A DNA stretch of 64,000 nucleotides. Source: Spirometra erinaceieuropaei. Lineage: Eukaryota; Platyhelminthes; Cestoda; Diphyllobothriidea; Diphyllobothriidae. The notes below the pieces were generated by a model that ran no database searches, was not told where the DNA came from, and worked only from the letters and a program-made list of their open reading frames with translations. Each line of letters opens with the position of its first letter. Position 1 is the first letter of the stretch. A program made the translations under genes and the position numbers. The stretch is from assembly GCA_902702965.1 (NCBI GenBank), contig CACRXP010000008.1, positions 2,029,189 to 2,093,188 of the forward strand. The letters are read 5' to 3'. Below are positions 22,921 to 34,310 of this stretch, one piece after another.

Positions 22921-25735
22921 ATTTTAAGAACGTGAAATACTTGCTCACACACTGTCGTATCTGATTGTTTATCAGTGCTTCTTATGAACTATAAAACATG
23001 GTCCTAATTCGTTACAAAAATCCATTAGCCCTGCCTGACGTCTTCCTACTAGCGTAGGCTTTAATAGAGGGTGGGAATTTAATAGTTAAGGTGCCGAAAA
23101 TTATTAACAGTAATCTTTTCCTATTTTCTGAATAGAATTGAAGGACTTTAAGTCATTTTGATTGACGTACAGGAGTAAAAGTGTAGAAGATCCCCCGTGA
23201 GATACCAGATCGCATATCCTTTACATAAGGGCTCCACTGCTTAAAACGTGAGCCAGTAAACATAGCGGTTGAACTCTTTATTCCATAAAATACCGAAAAA
23301 TTGTTGAGAGTGATGAAATTCCGTTCATCGCAAGCGATAGGGACCAAAACTGTCCCGGATAGGGCACTGTGGTAAATTACAAGTAAATTTGTTTGTGAAG
23401 TATCAAAATTTCGTTGCGTCTGCCCCATTCTCTTCACTACCATTCATCACGATCCGCTAACAAAACGGAGTAAAATGATTGCAAATTGGCGTGGGCGCAG
23501 TGGCTAACAAAGCTAAATAACCTGTATATGTGTGCCGTATACGATCTTGTTCCCCACCGGATGCTTGCATGGAGACCTCATATCTCACGTGGGCGGCAGT
23601 GCCGTAAAAAGCACACTGGGGAGGACGTTTTCCAATCTAATCCGTCAGTCTGAAGTACAGCCGAGATGCCGAGCCAGTCAGCAACCTTCAAAATCGTGAC
23701 ATCTAAGGATTGCATCAAATTCTCATGGAGAGGAACTCGTTGATCTTCCATGAAAACTGATCCTCCCTCTTCCTTCCGTACATAAATAGCTTCTGCGAGC
23801 TTGCTGCGTCTTAAATATCTGTCTATTGCGTACCACCTGCTCGCATGTACCGTAGTTCGTCTGTCATTACATAATTAGTAAACGTTACTGTAAGGTCGAC
23901 GATGGGTGGCTCTAATGTGTGAACATGTGCCTGTGAATCTCATTTCAACAACTGAATGTGAAGAGTCAGTGCGGGCATGAATAATAGATGTTATTTTATT
24001 GATAATCTTCGTATATGCTCATATGACCGCAGAAACCCACAGGGTGGGCAAATGTGCAAATACAGTGCGGGCAGGAAGAGTATGCGTTATGAGTTTTTCT
24101 TACTCTACAATGGATTCACAGATGTCTGGTCAGGTCCATGCGTGGTTGAATGGGCGGTCGCAAGTGGTGCAAGCTGGTATCGAGTCTGCACTGCTGGTGG
24201 TTTCCACTAGCGTCCTGGTTCTATATCCACTTTAGTGGTCATAAAGACGTCCTGTCAGGGAGGAGCAAGACAAGAATGCAGGTGAAAGGGGTACCATTGA
24301 AGGTAATTGGGGTTTGTTGCATGAAAGTGGTTACTGCGTTGGCACTGTGGTAAGTCCGAAAATGTCCCAGAAGGCCAGTCCAGGTCTTTAAAAGCCGTAG
24401 GGGGTTATGTGCTGGCAGGATTGGACGGCGGTATTCCAGTTTTGCATTTTCTTTGCCTAAATTTGACCTCGAGGCTGACAGCTCTAGATTTTACAATTGT
24501 CCTCATTTTTTGCCAGTCTTCGACAAAGAGCTTTCAAGTCAGTTGGATAATAAGGGGGTGCTGAAGGATGTAGTTTTTGTGTTCTCCAGACGTCATTCTT
24601 GTGCAGCTTCCTGAGAGTGCCCGTAGCACCGTCGTCATAGAAAAGTCGCGTTGGCTGCTTACAGTTGTTTCAGTGTGACACAGATTTTCAACATTCCAGT
24701 TGACTCACTGACCTCCGCATCGAGGATCTGTTCCTGTCGCTTCAGTTGTTTAAAGTCCTTCGGTTGGACTTTTGTAGAAAGCCTAGGTCTCTTGGTTGTA
24801 AAGTTGCGTTGTCAGAGTGATGGCCTTATTATCCTGAGTTTTGTATTGACTAGGATGCCACGGTGACTAGGATGCCACGAAAACATTCACTGGTCCTAGT
24901 AATCTGGACGTCAATCTTGTCGTCGACTCGGGAACTATACGGTTAACAAATCTCCTACCGCTGCTAGAGAAGTATGTTGACATTTACCATGAGCTTTGCG
25001 TACCCAAACGTTGGCGCCGGTCGGGACATTAACTGATGTCCAAATTGCAATGAACAAGTCCTCCGACATCCAGAGCGGTTACCCACCATCTCAAGAATAG
25101 GCATTCAAAGTTGCTTGAGTAATCGAGATCACTCTGGCGGAAGACATAGGGGAATGGGGAGTGGTCATTGTTACGCATAGAAATTCAACAGCGTCTTTAG
25201 CTTCCGCGAGCCAAGGCAAACCCTCAGACGACATAACCACCAGCTTTTTAGGGCGCACTTTCTCCCCTCGTTATCCGCCGAACTGGAATTATTTCGAAAA
25301 CGAATTGAAGTAGTTGGGGTCACCTAGGGGCTTGCATGTCACTCTTTGGCAGTAAGGGTGAGTGCATAGGGAGCGGGGAGCCGTGGCTGCAATAATATAA
25401 AGTCTTGTATGAGCCTGTCAAAACAAGGCTGGGTCTCCCCTACTGACTGATGCTCGAGACGGTTATCCGAACATCGTGCGAAGCACGGCTTCACGGAGTT
25501 ATAGATGAGAACTGGGCGCCATGCAAGCGTTTAGCGAAGCAACCACAAGAGGTACCAAGGTGCATGGACAGACCTATCATCCCACGAATTGTACTCCTTA
25601 CCAGGACATCGTAGGTCCCAAGCGGCTAAAGTGACAGTTTGACCGTCGTTTCCGACGATGTCCATCGTGTGCTCCACAGAAGTCTGAGAGAAACGAGAAT
25701 GACCTCCGCATATGTTAGTTTATAATGCTAGTAGA
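22921..25735. other. Intergenic with GC-richer unassigned segments
   Basis: No gene supported. 23494-23620 begins GGGCGCAGTGGCTAAC, reminiscent of a tRNA-type A box, but no good B box follows. 24000-25700 is richer in G and may be an old retroelement: 24320-24400 resembles 6740-6830, and the only protease-like scrap is VVDSG near 24919-24933. I could not read a consistent polyprotein in either direction. Confidence 0.4.
24847..24880. repeat. 17-bp tandem duplication
   Basis: TGACTAGGATGCCACGG at 24847-24863 is repeated immediately as TGACTAGGATGCCACGA at 24864-24880. Confidence 0.85.
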
Positions 25736-26130
25736 CTTTCGCAGCACCTCCCGCACTCCCTCCTCTTCCTCCTCCTGCGCCAAGACAGAGTCAAGAGGAC
25801 CGGAGGCGGGGTAGGGCGCAGGAGGTCGGCGCAACAAAAGCCACCCACTTAGGCATACCACCACACCTTCCGGTCCACAACATGTACTGACCGAGATGTT
25901 ATATCACAACACAAGTAGTGGGCGGCGCGGAGTGAACCAGCAAATGGGCGTGCCACCACACCCCAGTGCGAACATTTGTTATGGGTGCGCATTAGCAATA
26001 ACGCCTGCCGGACTGTGTTGGTCCAGAGCATCTACCGCGTGGACCGTTTCAGAGGCACTAGTGGCTAAAGTGTCTACTATAACAGGGCGTGTATGCGCTG
26101 TCTGATCTTGTATTCTCAATCTTAATGAAG
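25736..26130. repeat. GC-rich unclassified repeat-like block
   Basis: Composition shifts sharply to GC-rich (CTCCCTCCTCTTCCTCCTCC near 25757-25776, then GGAGGCGGGGTAGGGCGCAGG near 25802). It carries internal repetition: CATACCACCACACC near 25854 and GTGCCACCACACCCC near 25950. It resembles noncoding repeat blocks of flatworm genomes but I cannot name it. No intact coding frame. Confidence 0.35.
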
Positions 26131-26410
26131 CGGGATCGAACGCTGGTTAGTGTGTACTAGTTTGCCTTAATAGCAATACTACTGATCAAGTGACTGTTCG
26201 TAGTATATTTACAGTACGCATCCCTGGCCTATTTAAACATCGCCCCTTCATATTTCACATGTCTTTGGATGTGCAGACAAGCAGGATGCAATATAGGTAT
26301 TATGCCTTTATTAAGTGGGAAAACAGACAACTACCAAATTAAAAGAGACCTAACGAGGAGGTTTTGGCTAGATCGCAGTTGGTATCCCGGAATGGGAAGC
26401 GGACGGCTGC

Positions 26411-26585
26411 CTTAACCCTAATCCCAACCTTAACCCTAGCCCTAACCTCAACCATTACCGTTAACCGTTAACCCTAACGGCAACCCTAACCCTAGGCCTA
26501 ACCATAACCCGAAAACCTAAGCCTAAAGGCATAACTCTAACCGGAAAATCGGAAACCATTAACCAGTACCCTAATCCTAACCTCA
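26411..26585. repeat. Degenerate interstitial telomere-like repeat (CCCTAA orientation)
   Basis: About 175 bases dominated by variants of CCCTAA/CCTAAC, with several exact AACCCTAA units and many single-base variants. TTAGGG is the telomere repeat of flatworms and most animals (established knowledge). The degeneracy shows an old interstitial array, not an active end. Confidence 0.75.
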
Positions 26586-27055
26586 AACGTAAAACGGAAG
26601 CCAAATCTGTCAGATGTGATTATGGAGCTCCACAAAATAACCACAGTAAACAAACCCCCCAGCCACCTGTAATGCGGGCCCGGGCTACCAACTGAGATCT
26701 AGCCGAGGTTTTATTTAAATGCATTCCTAAAGTCCAGAAACAGAGAGCCACAAAAAGAGGCTGGCTAATAACTTGGTTAGATTTGAATGTTTTTTGTCCG
26801 GTGTGCCTGATTGGTGGCTCGCTACGGTAAAGTCGCTGTTCTGCATATTTATAGTTTCCTTCATTTGTGTCTTGACCATTGTTGTTCCAGCGACCACTTA
26901 TAGTTGGACCGTGCGATACAGATCTAACTTCAGAATCACGAAAATCATAATTCGACTAATATAATGACGTCCATAAGCCCAAATAAGCGTTTTCACACAT
27001 GAAAACTGCAGAGTTACTAGTAGAAGCGAAGAGGCGAGTTCTAGAAAGCAGTCGC
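26586..27055. other. Intergenic, no gene seen
   Basis: A 63-codon plus-strand frame near 26773-26964 is hydrophobic but has no recognisable family and lies between repeats. Confidence 0.4.
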
Positions 27056-27136
27056 GAAGGAGACACGATCGCTAGAACAAGAGCTCCATTAGCCTGACGC
27101 TTCGGATTCTCACTCGAATCCATCATCAGAGACGGA
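27056..27136 (-). repeat. Hammerhead-like terminal repeat, minus strand (copy B)
   Basis: On the minus strand, CTGATGA (complement of 27123-27129) is followed by GGATTC, loop GAGTGA, GAATCC, then GAAG in place of GAAA and CGTC. The repeat continues through AGGCTAATGGAGCTCTTG and GCGATCGTGTCTCC. One substitution in the core probably inactivates it. Confidence 0.6.
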
Positions 27137-27225
27137 GTCAAATGATGGATTTGATTGGGAATCCGAAATGTCAGGCTAATAAAGCTGTTGTTTCGGCGAT
27201 CGCGTCTCCTTCTTCGCAGCAGAGT
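27137..27225 (+). repeat. Hammerhead-like terminal repeat, plus strand (copy C)
   Basis: AATGATG at 27140-27146 replaces the expected CTGATGA. Then come GGATTTGATTGGGAATCC, GAAA, TGTC and AGGCTAATAAAGCTG. It lies divergently against copy B with about ten bases between them, making a near-palindrome of two element ends. Confidence 0.55.
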
Positions 27226-27429
27226 TACGTTGCCAGGATTATCTTTCAGAGTTGGAAAAATTTCCATGGAGCAATTCAGAAGACCATTTGTCGAGCATGC
27301 GCGTGCTTTCGATAAACTCTCGTCGAGCCAGTCCAGTCATACGGGAATGAGGTATAAAGTAAAACGTGCGAGCGATAAGGAAAATCGGCTCGTCTTTTCA
27401 TACAAATGGAGTGTGTGAATAGGGGGAGG

Positions 27430-27720
27430 GAGGAGGCAGTAGGGGTTAGGTAGAGCCGTGTCACAGACGGAGGGGAGGGGAAGCGGGGGCGCGGGAACAT
27501 GCATTCAGCCAATCAACCTTTGACCACGGTAGACGCGGAGAGTGCAGGAGGTTCTTCTGCGCGCACAGGACCGGCCTCCGTAGACTGATCGCAGTCGCTT
27601 CTGTTGTTGCTAGCATGCACTGACTCAGTAGTTTAGGCAAGCGCGATGGGACCGTATAAATCCCAATGAAGGTTTCATTGGGGTCCACACGATGCCCAGA
27701 ATCAGCCATGTGTAAAAGGA
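27430..27720 (-). repeat. Dispersed repeat family Y, minus-strand copy
   Basis: The minus-strand frame 27709-27461 reads DSGHRVDPNETFIGIYTVPS and then MLATTEATAIS. The plus-strand frame at 31150 reads RRVDVGQTLRVIIKVP and then MLATAEEVAVR, with the same spacing and a later shared PWxxM/V. Two related segments of about 200 bases in opposite orientation therefore exist. Whether the similarity was ever coding is unclear. Confidence 0.45.
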
Positions 27721-28485
27721 TGGAGTTGTCTATGCTCTAAATTTTCCCTTTCCTCAGCCATTACGACAGATGTTCTTGTAATCTTGTTAATAGGCACCGA
27801 CGCGTACGACAAATAAGATCCGCTCCACAGAAACAGCTAAAGGAGTAAACGCGCATGGGGAAATCTGAACTGGTAACCTATCCTTACTTTCCCCACGTAA
27901 GACGGGTTTGTTCGAGAACAATACCTGAACTCTTGTTACCGGGAAGGTTCCTGAGACGACTTGGTCAAGGCGTCTTCTCAGGAGTTAACTCGCCGCGTCC
28001 CCTTAAAAGGGCAGTTTGAGAAACGGAGTTTTCTTTTCCGCCGTCGGTGCGATGAGTTTTACCTGTAAAAGATAATCAAGCTTTCGTTACCCCACAGCTC
28101 GCGTCTCTGGGGTGTCGAGAACTCACAGGAAGCGGACTCAGGGATGAGAGGTTTTTCGGATTTTTCGTGGTAGACGTCAACATGTAAAGTATACTGCAAA
28201 ACAAGGAAAGATTCTTTCGCATCTCATTTCCATAGACACCGCTTTGTTATCCAATACAGGACCTGTTGTTCGTCTTAAGGGTGAGAGGTAGTTTTAAATC
28301 TATGTCCCGCATTCTGCATTTTAATTTCTTTAACCGGAAAAGTACGCTGCCGCGTTGTTGACCAATCTACCTTCTGGACGACATATAGAGTTGTCTGGCA
28401 GGACCGATTTACATGGTCCCCCATACAGGACACGGGAATAGGAACCGCCTGCACTACAAATAGCTTTGAGACAGCTTCCAATGAA
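27721..28485. other. Intergenic, no gene seen
   Basis: No supported gene. GGACACGGGAAT occurs at about 28429 and again at about 28684, flanking the telomere-like block, which suggests a short direct repeat around it. Confidence 0.4.
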
Positions 28486-28672
28486 ATTAAATTTAGGTTT
28501 AAGGTTAGGGTTAAGTTAAGGAGTGGGTCTACGCCAGTTTTAAAGTTTACGACAAGGTGAGTCTGGATCAAGTTTAAAATTAAGTTAGGGGCTGGCGTTA
28601 ACCGTGGAGTTAAGGTTTTGGGTAGGGTCAGGGACAAGATTAGGGTAACAGTTCAGCTTCAGGGTAGGCATA
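28486..28672. repeat. Degenerate interstitial telomere-like repeat (TTAGGG orientation)
   Basis: Variants of TTAGGG/GGTTAA dominate (for example AAGGTTAGGGTTAAG near 28501-28515, ATTAGGGTAACAG near 28638-28650), interrupted by unrelated bases. Orientation is opposite to the block at 26411-26585. A minus-strand frame of 120 codons across it is low-complexity repeat translation, not a gene. Confidence 0.65.
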
Positions 28673-28859
28673 TTGTTCGAGTTGGGACACGGGAATGTTC
28701 TAGTCCACATTTTTTATTTAAGCAGGGCGTTCTAATTCCAATGTCCGGCTTAGTGGGGTCATATAAGTCAATCCTACTGACTGCAGACATTAAAAAGAAG
28801 CAAATTTAAATATAGCCAGCAACCGATTTCATGAAATGTTAATTCAAATTCGGAAACGC

Positions 28860-29700
28860 GTTAAAGATTACGAAAGATTACCTGAATGCGGTTGTAATAT
28901 TGATCATTGCGCAGCACGGTCCCAAGATATTTTTGTCACGTCAAGATATCGGGATTAGAATAAGCCTCTTTCGCTTGGCTGCATAAACTACATTCGTGGG
29001 AACATAAATATTTTAGTAAAATGAACTCGTAGTCGGTTTTCTACGGTCTTACGAAATCAAAAATACTTGTAGTAAACAGGTGCAAAAGTATTCGTTCTTG
29101 CAATCATTTGGCATGCAATTACGCCTTCTTCACACCGTCTACTCGAAAAATGCTGTCCTCCGGGTTAAGAGTTTGTTACCGCAAAACATTTTAAGACCGT
29201 GTGCGTTAGTGTTCCTCCTCATAAAATGCACTACGTGGTCCATATTTACTGTCAAAATTTTATGAGCTCTATATGGTTTTCCTTGCGTAGTAGGTAGACG
29301 GCTTGTGGATTTTAATCCAGAAACGCAAATGCGACAGCAAATCCGGTTTAGATTTACGCGGAAGTTAAAAACTTTTGGAAATCCGGAAGACAGCCTTTCT
29401 TCAGATGTTAAATTTGAAGAAGAACTGATTTGCTACCAATTGTGTATGCGAACTATTAAATATATTTGTATTTATAAGGACATCGAAGATAAAGGGAAAA
29501 AATGCATACTACACACGCAGACGTTCTACGCTAAGTAAGGATTTAGCAGACGGTCAGAAAGAAGCTCATTCAAAAGCCGGCCATGAGATTATGCTACACG
29601 ATGGTCATTATTACAAACGCACTTAAGGTATCTAATCGGAAACGGATTTCAAAATTTTGGTTAGAATTTCGTAACACCGGTCATCTACTGTGAGAACGAG
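28860..29700 (+). repeat. AT-rich dispersed repeat family X, long copy
   Basis: Shares ordered landmarks with 58860-59800: GATCATTGCGCAGCA; CAATTACGCCTTCTTCA; TTTTAAGACCGTGTGCGTTA; TATGGTTTTCCTTGCG; CAAAAGCCGG after an AAGAAGCTCATTC motif; and at the end CGGAAACGGATTTCAAAATT. A 77-codon frame at 29305-29538 is inside the repeat. No transposase, reverse transcriptase or clear terminal repeats were seen, so it could be a nonautonomous element. Confidence 0.6.
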
Positions 29701-31125
29701 AAATTTGGACAAAGGCTGCAGGTCAGCATGCTGCTATCAGGGTGGCTCAATGTGGACAGACTTTCTTCAAAACTCATGCACGAAATAATCGAGTTAGGCA
29801 TTTTTGATGTAATGAAAACACTTAGTGGAACTCACGGAGGGAAGCACAAATATACAGTTTATTTTCCAGAGGGGAGGCGAAAAAGTAAAAATGTCCCTAT
29901 AATCAATGAATGATCCTTGCAGTTGGACTGTTGTTTACCTGTTCCGAGCCTGAATTTTGTTGGAAGGCCGATTTGTTGGATTAACAAGAAGCGGTAATTC
30001 AGGTAAGTTTAGGAACCTCGCGCTGTCTTCCACCACATCAAACTTTTTGCCGGAAAATCGCCAGCGAAAAATGCGGATTGAGAAAAGAATCGCATTTACT
30101 TGCTGATGTACCTAGAAGTATTGAAATGGTTCGCGAACGTCGTGCGGGTCAAAACTCCTCTGCTATGGCAAAGACAGTCAGCGAGTCACATAAGAGCAAG
30201 GTATCCCATGGCCTGGATTCTGCGCAGCGCGGGTACACACCTGACTGCGAGGATATATGCCCTCCAAGACGCTGAACGTTGAGCATATAGACAGTAAATA
30301 ATGAATATCGCCATATATTAGTTCACCGGTTGATAAGTATTCTTTTCATTCTAGACCTTCACACGCAGATGTCAAAAATAAACTAGTGACTAAGATTCCA
30401 ACCACTAAATGTCGTACTTCAGTGTAAATAATATGCAAGAAGACACGAGTCGCCACTAATCGCCACTAATTACTTTTGCTAATACTTTAAAATAAAGCTA
30501 AGTGTTCAGGAAACCTCTTTATAAAAAATCGGTGCGAAGTCTTATGCATGGTGATACTTTTGAGTCGGGATATGAAAAGGGTTATCCTCGTAAGATGTTG
30601 TAGACAAAGTTTAGGGACAAGTTCGTTGTAAGTTTTGGCATGCTAACCGTTATGATACAGTGGCTGACTTCGGGACTGGTGCTATCTTCGGTAGGGCCGG
30701 AAATATACAAAGACACGAGAGTGTTCTGCACGCAATAAACTAACACAATTGTAAGCTTTCAAAACCAGATCCTTTCAGTCCCCTCCTCACTTTTATGATT
30801 TTACCGACTAAATCCCCGTCAACGGGGGCTTGAAGGCTAACTAAACACAAGAGCTGCATAAGGCGGTTACTGCCAAATCAATGGTCTACCAAATTCCCAC
30901 TTGGGTGAATGGCTGTCTTGCCTATTTCATCCTCTTTGAAGGGCCTTGTCCACATTTGTGCTCAACTGCAGAAGCAACAATGCGGTCATTGAGACTTCAA
31001 CCACCAAGGCAAAATAAGGATAAGCGATCAACTTGCGACTAGGTTAGCAGTACTCCTTGGATTGTTTAACTTCTGCAACGGTACCCATGTAAACATTGTA
31101 GAAGTCGAGTTCGGCGTTTGTAGTT
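29701..31125. other. Intergenic, no gene seen
   Basis: Only frames of 60-65 codons without recognisable domains. TCGCCACTAA is duplicated at about 30450-30469. Confidence 0.45.
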
Positions 31126-31129
31126 CACC

Positions 31130-31440
31130 TGGTTGACAGCAGGCGCCGGGTGGACGTCGGTCAGACATTACGCGTCATCATTAAAGTGCCGAAGAGATAC
31201 TCCAAGTTCCTGCTCAAACGAATGCTTGCGACGGCAGAGGAAGTGGCCGTACGGTTAGCCATCCCAGCCAGGTGCTCACTGGAGACGTTTATACAAGCCC
31301 TCCAACCACCGTGGTTTCAGATGAGCTCAGCATGTTCGTTTCCACATCTAGCCATGCCGCATTACAAGGACGAGACAGATATTAATTTAGTTGACAGACT
31401 CCCCTGTATTCTCCTTTCCGCCCCCTCCTCAAGTCGCCGG
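31130..31440 (+). repeat. Dispersed repeat family Y, plus-strand copy
   Basis: Homologous by eye to the minus-strand segment at 27430-27720 (see there). It holds a 102-codon frame (31150-31458) with no recognised domain. A second copy nearby argues for repeat rather than gene. Confidence 0.45.
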
Positions 31441-31989
31441 CAGAACCGACATACCTGAACGCTCTCAGCCTTCTCCCAAATAAAAGTTGTTCATTGGCTA
31501 TTGTAATTTTCAGCACTTTACTCCAACTTATACTACTATACAGTCCTGAAAGTGGGTAGTGAAAAACGTATGTTCACCGAACTTGGAGTGGAGATGTCGA
31601 GGTAAGACTCTTCGGACACTGGCAGCGTCTGGGGAATGATTGCGAAATAAAAAAAAATCAGCAAACGGAGGATCAAAAGAATACATTTAGGTCGGACAAG
31701 GAAATGTGGACCCCCCAAATACTACAGCCGGGCCCGCGATAAATCACAATTTGCACACAATCTCGGGCAATAACGTTGACTCACGCAACCCTCTTAACAC
31801 TGGCACTAACCCTAATCCCCCTGGAATTTAGACTATGGCTACCTGCAATACTGGCCACTTCCGTATTTCCATGCCCAACCTACAGTTATATCATGCGCCC
31901 CGAGGGGCACCCATGTAAGCTATAGGTCCAGGTACATGTTTCATCGTTAGCCTTACTTTTTTCACGAGAATTCAGATTTGATTTGAAGT

Positions 31990-32075
31990 AAAAGTGGGTT
32001 CCTCCGATTTGTTTATAAATAACAGGACGTTTCGGAAAGCTTCCATACACTGCATGCTGGAGTTCTCTTAGTTAT
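31990..32075 (-). repeat. Possible second hammerhead-like relic
   Basis: On the minus strand, GGAAGCTTTCC is followed by GAAACGTCCTGTTATTTATA. This resembles a stem II plus GAAA and CGTC, but the upstream CUGANGA box is not recognisable (GCAGTGTATGG instead). Probably a relic of a related Penelope-type end. Confidence 0.3.
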
Positions 32076-32534
32076 TTGACAAATTTTCGGAAGAAAGGTT
32101 CAAATGCCCATTCTTCCGTTATGAACAATGATGTCTATAGCAAAGCAGAATAAAATCTGCGGCGTTGTCTGAAACAACGGGTGACAAACTTGTAAGTAAA
32201 GTGTTGGTCAGCGGACTATTGCTTTTGACGAAATCGTGGAGAGGGCAGCGTAAGGTTAAATTTATATCAGTAGCGCTGGCCATAACATTGAAGTTTTGCA
32301 GAAACTGCACTTTTCGATTCGCTTCCGTCCTTCACTTTAGACAGAATCTCGGTTTGCTTGAATGAAAAGGGGCAGCCGTCGCTTTTCTGTTCAAATTCGT
32401 AGTGTTACCCGGTGAGTGCCGGCGCTAGTTGATTCAAGTCAGGCCTCCATGACTAAATGAATTTAAGCATTCGCGTCCGTCTGGGTTCTTCTCACAGTGA
32501 CTGAGAGCCATCGGCCAGTGCTGAGTCGGAAAGT

Positions 32535-32615
32535 GAACTCGACCGCCTGAATGAGGATTTTGTTTGCCTGACGTTTCTGATTCACACTGGATCCCACAAC
32601 TTCAGACGGCAGCAG
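32535..32615 (-). repeat. Hammerhead-like terminal repeat, degenerate (copy F)
   Basis: On the minus strand CTGAAGTTGTGGGATCC is followed by GTGAATCAGAAACGTCAGGC, then AAACAAAATCCTCATTCAGG. GAAAC, GTC and AGGC are kept but CTGANGA is broken. Confidence 0.5.
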
Positions 32616-33800
32616 ATAGAAATGGCGGACGTGCAGAATGAACAATTGTCATGGCATGCAGGGCGTACGCAAACACGCGCCCGCTTAAGTAGTAGCGTTC
32701 GCATTCGGCCTTGCTGTTTATACTTGACGCGTGAATGGCCCGGTTTTTCGCACCTTAGGCGCCAATGCGTGCGTTTTTGTCACTGGTGCCGGCGAATAGT
32801 GTGAGAATTATACGGTCGTTCGGATTGTCATTACTATTTCTAGAAGTTTTGTTCAGCTGCATGATTAAGTACTTTTACCAATAGGAGTGTTAGCACCAAA
32901 AGGGGACCTGATGTGGTTGCGGGCAAAGCCAACGGGCCGGCGAAACAGGAAGACTTTTCTGGACGCGGATACACGGGCAAGCACAAGCAGTGTGCGTTAA
33001 TGAGGGCGGGGCTCAAGTCGCAGCTCACTCGACGGTACCCCGACACACCACTAAACTCCAGCGGCGGTGGCGACCTCGTGAGCCGCGAGCCGCTTGAGTC
33101 AAAGTCCTCTAGCCTACATTTCATCAACAAGCACAGGGACCTCCCCCCCTGCATATTCGGTGCTGCGCCTCTGTCTGGACCATATAATAAGTAACAGAGA
33201 TGAAGATTGCTTCAACTAACGGCGATTATGGACCAAATGGCGGAGTAATTCTCATGCCGACGCTGGAACTGTGACGAATAACGACTCGGATGCGATTGCA
33301 GGGCCATTGCCACCCCAAAACACGATCCTCTGAGACCAAAGCAGAGGCCGTTAATTTTGGTGGGCTTCAGGGTGTGCAAAGAACGTGTTCTATAAATAAT
33401 GCACCCTTTTCATCCTAATTATGGACTTGAGAGTGAATTCGAACAGCCAGACGAACAAAGTTATTGTCTTAGTAGCCGAGGGCCTTTCTACTCAGCAGAT
33501 GGTTGGAACTCGTCCTTTCATCTGTTTTAGTAAACATAGTAGTCAATAGTTAAAGAGACAAGCAGGCACACTCAGGCACCCAAACAGGTAAAATAACAAT
33601 CAGAATCCCCTAGCACTTCAAGTTAGAAGGCAGGTGATTAAAGAATAGAATGTACAATAAACGCCTCAGTTCTGATAGGAGGTACGTTCTATGTATAGAA
33701 CATGAACATAACTTAAAGTGGTAGATTCTTTCTGGACAGATTCATGAACAACGTGGGAGGTGCAGAGGACCATCCATATGAGGATGGAATATTGCAAGAC
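32616..33800. other. Intergenic, GC-rich at 32900-33180, no gene seen
   Basis: A 93-codon plus-strand frame (32913-33194) lies in GC-rich sequence but shows no domain, and an equally long frame covers it on the other strand. Probably old repeat. Confidence 0.4.
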
Positions 33801-34200
33801 TGCAATTTATTGCGCCCAGTTCCGACACGCATAACGCATGTCTGTCAACCAGCGACATGAGTGCGACTTGTCAATACTTCTAGGGATCACTCCTATAGTA
33901 CGCATCACCAGGACGTCAGTCAAACCTAACCCTAGGCAGCCAACCGTGATGACGACAAGTGTCGGCCGTCCGTCAGCGTGAAACGGCCATTGGCTGCCAG
34001 CTCGACTGCCACCCTCATGGGGTGCCTGCTGACTTGGCCGATGGTCTGGTTGATCAAATTGCTGGGAATTGAACGTTGTCTGCCTCGGCAACATCGTGAA
34101 GCCCGGTGGATGGGCCGGCCGAGTACTGAGCGATTGGCTCCTTTTATCAAAGACGCTTTTGTTGATATAGCAGCCGTGCCCTAAACATATTGCAGCATAT
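33801..34200. other. GC-rich segment, possibly element internal sequence
   Basis: About 400 GC-rich bases directly preceding hammerhead-like copy E. Frames of 68-95 codons overlap on both strands with no recognised domain. The position suggests noncoding element sequence upstream of the ribozyme-like end; this is inference only. Confidence 0.3.
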
Positions 34201-34213
34201 GTGATTTTTTCCT

Positions 34214-34310
34214 GTACACGTTTCCCTTCTGATGATGGATTGCAGTATGAGTCCGAAACGCCAGGCTAAAGCTCTTGTTCTAGCAACTAATCCTGCTTGT
34301 CTTCACTAAC
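34214..34310 (+). repeat. Hammerhead-like terminal repeat (copy E)
   Basis: CTGATGA at 34229-34235, a 5-bp stem II GGATT/AGTCC, GAAA at 34255-34258, then CGCC in place of CGTC, and AGGCTAAAGCTCTTG. The change at the cleavage triplet (GUC to GCC) is expected to abolish or weaken cleavage. Confidence 0.6.

Noticed and set aside
23494..23620. Second tRNA-type SINE
   Set aside because: GGGCGCAGTGGCTAAC resembles an A box but no acceptable B box follows at the right distance.
24000..25700. Ty3/gypsy polyprotein suggested by a VVDSG scrap
   Set aside because: No neighbouring protease, RT or integrase motif could be read on either strand.
28275..28637. 120-codon minus-strand gene
   Set aside because: The protein is a low-complexity run of Leu, Asn, Thr and Pro produced by translating degenerate telomere-like repeats.
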